Shown piece by piece: positions 40,321 to 48,523 of a DNA stretch of 64,000 nucleotides (positions within the stretch are counted from its first letter, which is position 1; each line of letters opens with the position of its first letter). Both the position numbers and the translations under genes were made by a program. The notes beneath the pieces were generated by a model, which had not been told where the DNA came from, did no database searches, and was given only the letters and a program-made list of their open reading frames with translations. Source of the stretch: Colwellia sp. 75C3 (GTDB lineage Bacteria > Pseudomonadota > Gammaproteobacteria > Enterobacterales > Alteromonadaceae); NCBI RefSeq assembly GCF_002836255.1, contig NZ_PJAU01000057.1:62001-126000 (forward strand). Reading direction: 5' to 3'.

Positions 40321-41772
40321 ATGACTTCTCATCTTGAGGAAACGTATCAAGCAAGCTGGCAAGAACGTCAAACGTTCGCTGAAAACATGCAACCAATTAT
40401 TGGACAGCTTTTTCGCAACAAAGGCATTGAAATTTTAGTGTACGGTCGTCCACTATTAAATGCATCTTCTATTGATATTATTAAAGCACATAAATCTGTT
40501 GCTCTCCATGAAGAAAGTAAATTGCGTTTACGTGAAAGTTTCCCTTTTGTCGAAGCAATCAACAAAATGGATTTAGCACCTGCACGCATCGATGTAGGTA
40601 AGTTAGCGTATAACTATTTATACCTAGGTCAAGCCAATGACCTTTCTATTGAACAATATTTAGATAAAGAATTATCAGCAGAAAGCCGTGAAAACTCAGA
40701 TCAAAAAAGCCAAGATGTTGTTCTTTATGGTTTTGGTCGTATAGGTCGTCTTTTAGCGCGTTTATTAATAGAACGTGCTGGTCCAAATGCTAAATTAAAT
40801 CTACGTGCTATCGTTTTACGTCCAAGTAAAGGTGGCGATGATTTAGAGAAACGCGCAAGTTTATTACGTCGTGATTCCGTACATGGTGCTTTTAACGGTA
40901 GTATTACTATCGATAAAGAAAATAACGTAATTAAAGCTAACGGTGCTTTTATTAAAGTTATCTATGCAAAATCACCTGCGGAAGTTGATTACACAGAGCA
41001 TGGTATCACTAACGCATTAGTTGTTGATAATACCGGTATCTGGACTGACGAAGATGGTTTAGGTCAGCATTTACAATCAAAAGGTGTTGCTAAAGTTTTA
41101 CTTACAGCACCTGCTAAAGGTGATATCAAAAACATCGTTTATGGTGTTAACCACGATATGATTTTAGCCTCAGATAAAATAATCTCTGCAGCGAGTTGTA
41201 CTACTAATGCTATTACACCGGTATTAAAAGCGCTTAATGATGAATATGGTATTCGCAATGGCCATGTTGAAACTATCCATTCATATACTAACGATCAAAA
41301 CTTAATTGATAACTACCATCCTGCACCACGTCGTGGTCGCAGTGCTCCTTTAAATATGGTTATCAGTACTACCGGTGCTGCAAAAGCAGTAGCTAAAGCA
41401 TTACCTGAGCTTAAAGGCTTATTAACAGGTAACGCAATTCGTGTTCCAACGCCTAATGTTTCAATGGCTATCATGAACTTGAATTTAAAGAAAGCGACTG
41501 ATAAAGCAGCGTTGAATGATTACCTACGTAATATTTCATTAAACTCACCGTTACAAAATCAAATTGATTACACGGCTTCAAACGAAATCGTTTCTACTGA
41601 TTTAGTGGGTTCACGTTATGCAGGTGTTGTTGATTCACAAGCAACTATTGTTGATGGTGATCGCGCAGTATTATACGTTTGGTATGACAACGAGTTTGGT
41701 TACAGCTGTCAAGTTGTACAAGTAATGCTAGAGATGTCTGGAATTACAGTACCTTCTTTACCGTTAAAGTAA
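40321..41772 (+). CDS. long glyceraldehyde-3-phosphate dehydrogenase homologue
   Basis: 483 residues. An N-terminal extension of about 130 residues (LEETYQASWQERQTFAENM...) precedes a GAPDH core: Rossmann motif LYGFGRIGR at about 135, catalytic Cys293 in SAASCTTNAITP, and WYDNEFGYSCQV near the C-terminus. Long GAPDHs of this type occur beside the normal gapA in many marine gammaproteobacteria and may serve gluconeogenesis or another pyridine nucleotide. The Asp of INDL is absent in the cofactor loop (RAIVLRPSKGG), which points to NADP or dual use. That last point is inference. Confidence 0.9.
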   Translation: MTSHLEETYQASWQERQTFAENMQPIIGQLFRNKGIEILVYGRPLLNASSIDIIKAHKSVALHEESKLRLRESFPFVEAINKMDLAPARIDVGKLAYNYLYLGQANDLSIEQYLDKELSAESRENSDQKSQDVVLYGFGRIGRLLARLLIERAGPNAKLNLRAIVLRPSKGGDDLEKRASLLRRDSVHGAFNGSITIDKENNVIKANGAFIKVIYAKSPAEVDYTEHGITNALVVDNTGIWTDEDGLGQHLQSKGVAKVLLTAPAKGDIKNIVYGVNHDMILASDKIISAASCTTNAITPVLKALNDEYGIRNGHVETIHSYTNDQNLIDNYHPAPRRGRSAPLNMVISTTGAAKAVAKALPELKGLLTGNAIRVPTPNVSMAIMNLNLKKATDKAALNDYLRNISLNSPLQNQIDYTASNEIVSTDLVGSRYAGVVDSQATIVDGDRAVLYVWYDNEFGYSCQVVQVMLEMSGITVPSLPLK

Positions 41773-41780
41773 TAATTACC

Positions 41781-41842
41781 TAAGCTAGCATGCTAGCTTA
41801 TTAAAAAGGGCACATATTAATTTAATATGTGCCCTTTTTTAT
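41781..41842 (+). terminator. palindrome plus terminator after long GAPDH
   Basis: A perfect 20-bp palindrome TAAGCTAGCATGCTAGCTTA at 41781-41800 is followed by a long hairpin, AAAAGGGCACATATTA / TAATATGTGCCCTTTT, with T-run. The second hairpin is a strong intrinsic terminator. Confidence 0.88.
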
Positions 41843-42170
41843 AATGTTGCTATTTATACCAATTCCATTAATTTAGTTCCCATTAATTTAGTTCCCACTA
41901 AGAGCTTACCAGCGGTTTTAAAATAAAGTGAATTTTCACTCGATATGAAAGAAATTATGTGCAGTTATCGAACCACTGGAAAACGTACGACAGGATTAAG
42001 AAATAGAGTCTGCTAAAAGCTACTCGATGATGAGGTACTACCTAAATATATTGCAAATGATGTTCTGGATATCAAGTATCTATTTTATTTGGGTGGTATC
42101 GAGCATAAATTCATCCTACGCTTATATATTGAATACTAGATATTAAAATTACTTAAGTTAGGGTAAATAA
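41843..42170. other. intergenic region with a 15-bp tandem duplication
   Basis: 328 bp without a convincing ORF. CATTAATTTAGTTCC occurs twice head to tail at 41866-41880 and 41881-41895. The rest has stops in all frames and nothing recognisable. GTTAGGGTAA before 42171 may serve as a weak ribosome site for the next gene. Confidence 0.5.
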
Positions 42171-43031
42171 ATGAAATATACAATTGCTATATTCATTATT
42201 ATTTTGTTTATCAGCCAGGCTGCTCAAGCCTGCACTTTAACTAAGGGTTACCGATCGACTGCAAGACTCCCAAATATTCAAGCTAACAATGACTCAGGTT
42301 TATATTATGACTTGTATCATAAAGCCGCCTTTAATATAGGGTGTCAATTGAATATAATACGGTCAAGTAAAAAGCGAATTATGAGACAAATAAAAAATGG
42401 TACTATTGATTTTTATCCTGGTCTGACTTTCACACCTGCACGTGCCGAATTTGTTTTATTTATTCCTAATGGCCTGCCTTCATTAGATATAGGATTAACT
42501 CGAATAGATGTCGAAGAGATCAAAGGCCCTGAAGATTTCGCGGGAAAAATACTGTTGTCAACCTTCGGCTCAACAGAACTTATTCGTCATCAACATGCAT
42601 TAGTTGTGAAACGTCCATCTGAGCTGAGCCACTCGATAGCAATAAACCACATTTTGGCTGGCCGAGCAGATGTTTATGTCGATGAACTTTCTACTATCGC
42701 GTATCTATTGAAAGACAATTTAAGAAAAAAAGAGCTTAAATATCATTTAAATTGTTGTGGTGGTTTAACTGATTTAACGATGGGATTTTCAAGAAAATCT
42801 ATTCATTATAGTGAAGTTGAAAATACTTTGTATAATCCAGAAAAACCACTGAGTTTTGATAACTATCCTATGATGCTTGGTTCTAATAGTATTGCATACC
42901 GTTTTTACCAGTCGTTATTATTATTAAAAGCAAATAGCTATACCGATAAGTTATATTTACAATATTTTGGCTTTGATGTGCATAGTATTCAAACCTATAA
43001 CGAAGATACCGAGGAGAAAATTAAGGACTAA
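42171..43031 (+). CDS. periplasmic substrate-binding-like protein
   Basis: 286 residues with a Sec signal peptide (about 1-20, ending AAQAC). The body resembles family 3 solute-binding proteins: YDLYHKAAFNIGCQLNIIRSSKKRIMRQIKNGTIDFYPGLTFTPAR, where the conserved Arg after the first lobe sits in PARAEFV, then AGRADVYVDE. There are no ABC permease or ATPase genes beside it, so it may be a stand-alone sensor or scavenging protein. Ligand unknown. Confidence 0.75.
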   Translation: MKYTIAIFIIILFISQAAQACTLTKGYRSTARLPNIQANNDSGLYYDLYHKAAFNIGCQLNIIRSSKKRIMRQIKNGTIDFYPGLTFTPARAEFVLFIPNGLPSLDIGLTRIDVEEIKGPEDFAGKILLSTFGSTELIRHQHALVVKRPSELSHSIAINHILAGRADVYVDELSTIAYLLKDNLRKKELKYHLNCCGGLTDLTMGFSRKSIHYSEVENTLYNPEKPLSFDNYPMMLGSNSIAYRFYQSLLLLKANSYTDKLYLQYFGFDVHSIQTYNEDTEEKIKD

Positions 43032-43454
43032 AATGTTAGGAGCCTGCTAAATATCGATCCTTCAACCTTGAAAGAGTAAATAAAATTACCTATTACTAGA
43101 TATAATCCTAAACTTTGGTTGAAGGCAGGTCTCAAGAATATGAACTGCAATCGTCTATTATTAACATTTAACATGCTTTGCTGTATTGGAGATATTAACG
43201 CCAACACCGACGATATTGATTCAGGTGTCACCGATCAAATTTCATTGGTTGCCAATTTCTAGACAGGGAACTTTTTCTATTCAGGCAAACAGTCCTGTTG
43301 ATACTGCAAATAAAGGTGCATATTACTTGATAATATACGCTTACATTTCGTAAATTAAATATCATAAAAGAGCAGTAATTAAATTGTTATTTAACTCAAG
43401 TTTTTAATTGCTCGGTCGATAACAAAGTATTGATCATTATTATAAGTTGGGTTT
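43032..43454. other. intergenic region with possible gene remnant
   Basis: 423 bp. It contains a 40-codon frame with a signal-peptide-like start (43140-43262) and a second open stretch in another frame (see the separate entry). The remainder is AT-rich with no further structure that I can support. Confidence 0.45.
43140..43352 (+). pseudogene. possible decayed secreted-protein gene
   Basis: ATG 43140 opens a 40-residue peptide with a hydrophobic N-terminus (MNCNRLLLTFNMLCCIG) followed by an acidic mature-like stretch and a stop at 43260. Just across the stop, in another frame, RQGTFSIQANSPVDTANKG reads on to 43352. One frameshift would join them into a longer secreted protein. No family recognised; it could also be chance. 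Confidence 0.3.
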
Positions 43455-43652
43455 ATGTCTATCAGTGTAGGTCAAAATAGTTCAGCCGCAGCGCAAAATA
43501 CTTCTGGTGCGGAGTTGCTCACAGCAGCGTTATCTAAAAGACAACAAGAAGTTGAAGGAAAAATGGTATTACAGCTAATTCAATCAGCAAGTGTTAGTAA
43601 TTTACCTGCGCCATCGGGCAATAGTGGTTTTAATGTTAACATCAAAGTGTAA
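43455..43652 (+). CDS. small protein, YjfB-like putative motility protein
   Basis: 65 residues, no signal peptide. The middle GAELLTAALSKRQQEVEGKMVLQLIQSA and the end GNSGFNVNIKV resemble the short YjfB/putative motility family (a helix rich in Leu, Lys and Gln, then Pro/Gly and a short strand). GTTGGGTTT precedes the ATG, a weak ribosome site. Function unknown; the family link is tentative. Confidence 0.55.
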   Translation: MSISVGQNSSAAAQNTSGAELLTAALSKRQQEVEGKMVLQLIQSASVSNLPAPSGNSGFNVNIKV

Positions 43653-43691
43653 ATAACCTTTGGTTATCACTCCTGTGTGTTCAATTAATGT

Positions 43692-44030
43692 TTAAATACA
43701 GCGAGCAGGTTTTGGTAATCCCGCGTATTTAGTGGCCTGTTTGGCGGGACCTTCAGGAAATAACTTATACAAATATCGGCTGCTTGCCTTCTCTTCACCA
43801 AACTCACTCTTCATTGCTTTAGTTAATGCACGGATAGCCGGAGAGGTGTTATAGGTTAAATAAAACTGTCTAACAAAATTGATAACTTCCCAGTGGGCAT
43901 CAGTTAGTTCAAATTCATCATGTTTTGCCATAACAAGTGCTAACTCTTTTTTCCACAATAAATGGTCAAGTAAATAACCTTGTTTGTCTGTTGTAATGAT
44001 ATTGCCTTCAAAATTTAATGTTACTGCCAT
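43692..44030 (-). CDS. tusE: sulfur relay protein TusE
   Basis: A 112-residue DsrC-family protein. The C-terminal PKPARCI carries the sulfur-accepting Cys111. TusE takes persulfide from TusBCD and delivers it to MnmA for 2-thiouridine in tRNA. Its start overlaps the end of tusB by 10 bp, so tusDCB and tusE form one minus-strand operon; in E. coli tusE is instead far from tusBCD and next to yccA. Confidence 0.93.
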   Translation of the reverse strand: MAVTLNFEGNIITTDKQGYLLDHLLWKKELALVMAKHDEFELTDAHWEVINFVRQFYLTYNTSPAIRALTKAMKSEFGEEKASSRYLYKLFPEGPAKQATKYAGLPKPARCI

Positions 44031-44317
44031 GTGATCACTTTTTTATGGTTAAAGGTTAATTCTACAACATCAGCCATGTCTATATGGTTAATGGTTGCTA
44101 TCGTTTCAATAGCTCTTGCCTGAGCATGCGTTGTAATAACATTGATGTTAATCGTGCCGTCTACTCGCTTGAGTAAGCTATCCATCAATGAGTGTTTAAG
44201 GTTATAACAACCATCATCCATCAATACGATAGAATCTTGATGATCCAATACGCTTAAACACTGTGCGAAATCATTGGTGGCAAAAGCTGATTGCCTAACT
44301 AAATGTAAAGTGCTCAT
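44021..44317 (-). CDS. tusB: sulfur relay protein TusB
   Basis: A 98-residue TusB/DsrH-like subunit ([12 protein letters not shown]...[21 protein letters not shown]). It forms the TusBCD heterohexamer for tRNA thiolation. It sits 8 bp after tusC and overlaps tusE. Confidence 0.9.
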   Translation of the reverse strand: MSTLHLVRQSAFATNDFAQCLSVLDHQDSIVLMDDGCYNLKHSLMDSLLKRVDGTININVITTHAQARAIETIATINHIDMADVVELTFNHKKVITWQ

Positions 44318-44325
44318 GGTGTTCC

Positions 44326-44724
44326 TTAAAACCGTAGTACATGTTGATGGCGATTCAGTGCTTTACCAAACTCAATACTTGTTAATACTTGCACATCATT
44401 AATATGAAATGTTTCATTAAGCTGACGATTAACTAAGGACTGTTGGCAAGCATAGATGTCTTCAATATCGTAGAATTCAAAAGCTGAAAATGTTTTCAAA
44501 TAATCTTTAATTGAGACTAAACGACCATCTTGATTAGCAATTAACTGATAAACGCCATCACCTTGAAAAAATAACGAAACCTTTTGCTCAAATGAACCAA
44601 AAATCAATGCAACATCAAGAGCATCTTTACCGTGATTACTGCTAAAAGGTGCTTTACTATTGATAATGGCTAAACCGGATTCTTTAGGTAAAATAGCGGG
44701 CGTTTGTTGCTCTATTATTGTCAT
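44326..44724 (-). CDS. tusC: sulfur relay protein TusC
   Basis: A 132-residue TusC/DsrF-like subunit with the conserved core GKDALDVALIFGSFEQKVSLFFQGDGVYQL. Its start overlaps the tusD stop by one base. The N-terminus is slightly extended compared with E. coli TusC. Confidence 0.91.
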   Translation of the reverse strand: MTIIEQQTPAILPKESGLAIINSKAPFSSNHGKDALDVALIFGSFEQKVSLFFQGDGVYQLIANQDGRLVSIKDYLKTFSAFEFYDIEDIYACQQSLVNRQLNETFHINDVQVLTSIEFGKALNRHQHVLRF

Positions 44725-45092
44725 TAAAACTGTACCAAGCGAGAAGCTTTTGTCGTTAACTCAACCAGTTCGCCTAAACCCGATACGGTAAAGGCTTTGT
44801 TTACTTGTTCATTGTCTATTGAGTCACAGGCTATACCGCGCTTTTCAGCCGCAGTAATACATATATGTAATGGTAATTGATATTGTTGCTGTAATCGTTG
44901 CCAGTGCGCTATTGCCTGGTATTCATCACTGGCAATGCTAGTGTTTTTGTTCGCATGCATTGCACCATCTTGATAAAAGAATACACCAATAACATTGATG
45001 CCAGCGACTAAAGCGGCCTCAACATACGTTAATGCTGTAATTGTTAAGTGGCTATAAGGGGGAGTAGTTACTACTACAGCAAGAGTTTTCAC
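44724..45092 (-). CDS. tusD: sulfur relay protein TusD
   Basis: A 122-residue TusD/DsrE-like subunit. It has GVFFYQDGAMHAN, and Cys78 in LHICITAAEKRG corresponds to the active-site Cys78 of E. coli TusD. It is the first gene of the tus operon on the minus strand. Confidence 0.93.
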   Translation of the reverse strand: MKTLAVVVTTPPYSHLTITALTYVEAALVAGINVIGVFFYQDGAMHANKNTSIASDEYQAIAHWQRLQQQYQLPLHICITAAEKRGIACDSIDNEQVNKAFTVSGLGELVELTTKASRLVQF

Positions 45093-45136
45093 AACACATC
45101 CAAACTATAAAGAAAATAAAGAGTAAAACAGCTCAA

Positions 45137-45166
45137 AAAAAAGCCCCGCAATTGCGAGGCTTTTTA
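45137..45166 (-). terminator. yccA terminator
   Basis: AAAAGCC(C)CGCAATTGCG(A)GGCTTTT hairpin with long T-run on the minus strand, between yccA and tusD. It separates the two transcription units or attenuates read-through into tus. Confidence 0.8.
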
Positions 45167-45221
45167 TTATAAAACATTATAAATGATTATTATGTTTTTT
45201 AACGAAACTTTTTAGATTTAA

Positions 45222-45890
45222 CTAATCGTCGTTGCCAAGTACACCTAATAAACTCAATAAATGTACAAAGATATTGTAGATGTTTAAGTATAAAGAAACA
45301 GTGGCACGAATGTAGTTACGTTCACCACCATTAATTATACGGCTTGTATCATACAAAATTAAACCAGACATAATCATGATAACTGCAGCACTAATCGCTA
45401 GTGAAAGGGCAGGGATGGCGAAGAAGATGTTAGCTAAACTTGCTACCACTACTACAATCAAACCAACCATCAAAAAGCCACCCATAAACGAGAAGTCTTT
45501 TTTACTGGTTAACGCATAACCTGAAAGTGCGAAAAATATTAATGCAGTTCCGCCAAGCGCTTGCATTATCATCGCAGGTCCGCCGGGCATTGCAGCGTAT
45601 GCACTAAGCATAGGGCCTAATGAAGCTCCCATTAAACCGGTAAAAGCAAAAATCCAATAAACACCACTAGCAGAATCAGCTTTTTTGTTCACAACAAACA
45701 TTAAACCGAACGCGACTAACATCATAATAAGCGCAGCACCGTGTGGTAGGTTCATTGCCATTGAAATGCCAGCTGTAACGGCACTAAATGCAAGTGTCAT
45801 TGATAACAACATGTAAGTATTTTTCAATACTTTATTAATTTCTATCGCCGAACTTTTACTCGCCGTTTGAAAACTCATATTAGATTGCAT
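45222..45890 (-). CDS. yccA: Bax inhibitor-1 family inner membrane protein YccA
   Basis: 222 residues with seven hydrophobic helices and the BI-1 family end (ILYDTSRIINGGERNYIRATVSLYLNIYNIFVHLLSLLG). In E. coli YccA is a substrate and inhibitor of FtsH protease when SecY is jammed. It is next to the tus operon, recalling E. coli yccA-tusE. SD AGGAAG lies before the ATG on the minus strand. Confidence 0.93.
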   Translation of the reverse strand: MQSNMSFQTASKSSAIEINKVLKNTYMLLSMTLAFSAVTAGISMAMNLPHGAALIMMLVAFGLMFVVNKKADSASGVYWIFAFTGLMGASLGPMLSAYAAMPGGPAMIMQALGGTALIFFALSGYALTSKKDFSFMGGFLMVGLIVVVVASLANIFFAIPALSLAISAAVIMIMSGLILYDTSRIINGGERNYIRATVSLYLNIYNIFVHLLSLLGVLGNDD

Positions 45891-46143
45891 AAAACTTCCT
45901 TAAGAATTTAATTCTATTTACTTGTTATAAGCTAAGATAAGGTCATTTTAGATAAGTTCAAGTTTTTATTATTTAAATAACCAAAGAACTGACTTACGCT
46001 AACTTAGTGCCTTATGACATATTATGGCATGGTGATTTTTAAAATACTACGCTTTGCTTTGTTTAAAAGTGGCAATAATTTGTTTTATTTTGTAACCATT
46101 AATTAAAAAAACACCGGCTATTCAACATAGAAAGTGATGTTAG

Positions 46144-46761
46144 TTAACATTGAACCCACTCTAATCCTAAGGATTGGTAGCTGTTAATAACAGCTTGTTT
46201 TCTTTTACAGCTATTACTATGATCGTTAATCAAACCCGATGCTTGCAGATAAGCATATACAGTGGTTGAGCCAAGAAACTTAAAACCTCTTGTCTTTAAG
46301 TCTTTACTTAACACATCTGAAATAGGGGATGTGGCCACGTAATCAGCCAATTCGTTTATATCACTGACTTGCACTTTGTTATCAACGAATGCCCAAACAT
46401 ACTTAATAAAGCTACCAAACTCCTCTTGTATCGCCATAAAGCACTTAGCATTGTTAACTGTTGCGGCAATTTTACCTTTATGACGGATAATACTAGCGTC
46501 GAGGACCAAACGCTCCTCATCAGCTAAAGTATATTGCGCTACTTTAGCTACATCAAAATTTGAAAACGCTTTTCTATAGCCATCACGCCTTTTTAATATG
46601 GTATACCAACTTAAACCCGCTTGCGCTGACTCAAGAACTAAGTACTCAAACATTTTATTATCTTCGAGAACGGGCACACCCCACTCATCATCATGGTATT
46701 TGACATAGTCTAACTTAGTAGTGTCTAACCAAGGGCAACGGCAGGTAATGTCTGCTGTCAT
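46144..46761 (-). CDS. tag: 3-methyladenine DNA glycosylase I
   Basis: A 205-residue Tag enzyme that excises 3-methyladenine. The N-terminal zinc site has Cys9 (CRCPW) and His23 (KYHDDEWGVP), completed by HSNSC near residues 188-192. Conserved ESAQAGLSWYTILKRRDGYRKAF forms the base pocket. Length is near that of E. coli Tag (187), with a short tail. Confidence 0.94.
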   Translation of the reverse strand: MTADITCRCPWLDTTKLDYVKYHDDEWGVPVLEDNKMFEYLVLESAQAGLSWYTILKRRDGYRKAFSNFDVAKVAQYTLADEERLVLDASIIRHKGKIAATVNNAKCFMAIQEEFGSFIKYVWAFVDNKVQVSDINELADYVATSPISDVLSKDLKTRGFKFLGSTTVYAYLQASGLINDHSNSCKRKQAVINSYQSLGLEWVQC

Positions 46762-46864
46762 GGTGTAATCCTTCTTTAATTCATTTAAATTGCTTTAAAA
46801 AAAAGCAAGCTGACTGTTTTTTTAGCAAACAAACCTAAAATAGGCATAAATACTAAAATAGTGC

Positions 46865-46900
46865 TTTACAACGTACTAGAGAGACTTTAATATCCGCCTC
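46865..46900 (+). promoter_or_regulatory. tRNA-Ser promoter with GC-rich discriminator
   Basis: TTTACA (46865-46870), a 17-bp spacer and TAATAT (46888-46893), directly followed by CCGCCTC. A near-consensus sigma-70 promoter with a GC-rich discriminator is typical of stable-RNA genes under stringent control. Transcription would begin about 40 bp before the first tRNA. Confidence 0.72.
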
Positions 46901-46944
46901 GTTCTCAAGCAAGCATTGTTTTACAAGCTTATTTGTTAACTTCA

Positions 46945-47035
46945 GGTGAGATGGCTGAGTGGTCGAAAGCACTGGTCTTGAAAACCAGCAAGGATTTGTA
47001 GTCCTTCTAGAGTTCAAATCTCTATCTCACCGCCA
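46945..47035 (+). tRNA. tRNA-Ser (anticodon UGA), first copy
   Basis: A 91-nt type II tRNA. The acceptor stem GGTGAGA pairs with TCTCACC, discriminator G, then an encoded CCA. The anticodon loop CTTGAAA gives UGA for UCA codons. The long variable arm is GCAAGGATTTGTAGTCCTTC, and GTTCAAATC is the T-loop. It differs from the second copy by compensated changes in the anticodon stem and variable arm. Confidence 0.96.
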
Positions 47036-47121
47036 CATTAAAAAGAATGGCTAATAAATCATTAGCGGTTTTTGTTTTAAAGTATAAAGAAAGTGAACCA
47101 ACTTTATACTCGTTAGTTTCA

Positions 47122-47212
47122 GGTGAGATGGCTGAGTGGTCGAAAGCACCGGTCTTGAAAACCGGCAAGGGTTTGTAGCCCTTCTAGAGTTCAAATCTCT
47201 ATCTCACCGCCA
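47122..47212 (+). tRNA. tRNA-Ser (anticodon UGA), second copy
   Basis: 91 nt, same acceptor and T arms as the first copy and the same UGA anticodon loop, with CCGG/CCGG anticodon stem and AAGGG/CCCTT variable arm. CCA is encoded. The two genes are 86 bp apart; the spacer has a GCTAAT/ATTAGC hairpin followed by GGTTTTTG. An integrase gene follows, reading toward it. Confidence 0.96.
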
Positions 47213-47217
47213 CATTC

Positions 47218-47246
47218 AAAGGGCCGCCGTAAGGCGGCCCTTTCTC
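47218..47246. terminator. tRNA terminator
   Basis: AAAGGGCCGCC, GTAA loop, GGCGGCCCTTT then CTCGTTTTT: very stable hairpin just after the second tRNA; it may also serve the convergent integrase gene. Confidence 0.85.
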
Positions 47247-47307
47247 GTTTTTAGGCTAAAAAGTATCGAGGGTAACTGAAAGGTAACTCAAAAAGGTAAC
47301 TCAATTG

Positions 47308-48312
47308 CTAATTTCGACTTTTGACAGTGGGAACAATGTGAGTTTTTCTGTCGTAATCAGCCGTTTGTTTTGTAGTTGTATGGCCAGCAGCGTTTCTTTT
47401 TTCTTCTAAACTGCCTTCAAAATCGCTTATCCCTTTGGCTTTTAGATCGTGAAAAGTGAAATCCATTAAATAACCAGTTGATTTTCTTGCGCGTTCCATC
47501 GTTGATACCCAACGATCACGAAAACCATTAGTACCATAACCTGAACCGTTAAACTGATGAATGACATACATTGAACTAATTGATGGGTTCACTTTGTTTG
47601 CGTGAGAAATAGCTTTTTTGAGACGTGGAGACCATTCTTTTATTTGTTTCTTGCCAGTTTTACCTTGTTTGATATAAATACCGTCAGCAATAAGTTGTTC
47701 TTTTCGTAATCTCTCAACGTCACCACGCCTAGCCATACAAAGGTAAGATATTTCAGCAGCGGCATAGATGACGGGACAAGCGTGATCTAGCAACGCTTGA
47801 TATTCAACATCTGTGACGTAACGGTCACGCGCTTTTTCGGTAAACTTCCTTACACCGACACAAGGATTCACCTTTATTTTTCCGCGTTCATACGCCCATG
47901 AAAATATGGCTTGTAATGCAGATTTGTGACGGTTTGCTTGACTAATCCCAGACTTAACAGCTTTCTTATCCATGAACATGCGTACATGCTTAGGTTCAAC
48001 CTTGTTGATGTCCATCTTGCCAAAAGCTATCAACAAATCCTTTTTGTAACCTAGATAATCCTTTTGAGTACGGGGTGCTTTGTCGATGAATGATGCGCTG
48101 AGAAAGAACTTTTCAAACAAACTAGCAACCGAATTGAAATTATCCAATGCTGCACATTCTTTTTCGTATAACATCCAAACAAGCGACTTAGCAACGTCCA
48201 ATCCACACAAACGAATTTTCCCGCCAGATTTTGGTTGAAATACATATGCCACTTTTGTTTTATAAACCCGAGGTGGCATCCATTGATCTTCAGCTTTGCG
48301 TTGTTGAGTCAC
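47308..48312 (-). CDS. tyrosine-type site-specific integrase
   Basis: 334 residues. An N-terminal arm-type domain (1-55) is followed by a SAM-like core-binding domain (about 60-150) and the catalytic domain. Residues visible: Arg195/196 (CMARRGDVERL), His288 with Lys291 (FTFHDLKAKGISD, where the box-II Arg is replaced by Lys), His311 (AAGHTTTKQTADY) and nucleophile Tyr320. It sits 95 bp from a tRNA-Ser, the usual seat of integrative elements, and 10 bp after a DUF4224 gene. Few element genes follow, so it may be a remnant. Confidence 0.92.
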   Translation of the reverse strand: MTQQRKAEDQWMPPRVYKTKVAYVFQPKSGGKIRLCGLDVAKSLVWMLYEKECAALDNFNSVASLFEKFFLSASFIDKAPRTQKDYLGYKKDLLIAFGKMDINKVEPKHVRMFMDKKAVKSGISQANRHKSALQAIFSWAYERGKIKVNPCVGVRKFTEKARDRYVTDVEYQALLDHACPVIYAAAEISYLCMARRGDVERLRKEQLIADGIYIKQGKTGKKQIKEWSPRLKKAISHANKVNPSISSMYVIHQFNGSGYGTNGFRDRWVSTMERARKSTGYLMDFTFHDLKAKGISDFEGSLEEKRNAAGHTTTKQTADYDRKTHIVPTVKSRN

Positions 48313-48322
48313 AGTCTACACC

Positions 48323-48523
48323 TTAAAAATCTAGGTCAAATCCGTCATCTTTAGCTATTCGGTTCTGTCCTGCTTGCTCTATCCATTTGTTAGTTGTACG
48401 TACTTGGCCGTCCTTACCCTCAATATAGTAAATTTTATGCTTTCTGAGACATTTTGCGACATCCGCAGGCTGAACATAACCAGTCAATTGCCTAAGATCT
48501 TCTTTATCCAATATTGACAACAT
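48323..48523 (-). CDS. DUF4224-type small protein (integrase partner)
   Basis: 66 residues: LDKEDLRQLTGYVQPADVAKCLRKHKIYYIEGKDGQVRTTNKWIEQ. This matches the short DUF4224 proteins (LT-x-x-ELRELTGYKRP type), which usually precede phage or island integrases and resemble winged excisionases. It is probably co-transcribed with the integrase. A role as recombination directionality factor is inference. Confidence 0.8.
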   Translation of the reverse strand: MLSILDKEDLRQLTGYVQPADVAKCLRKHKIYYIEGKDGQVRTTNKWIEQAGQNRIAKDDGFDLDF

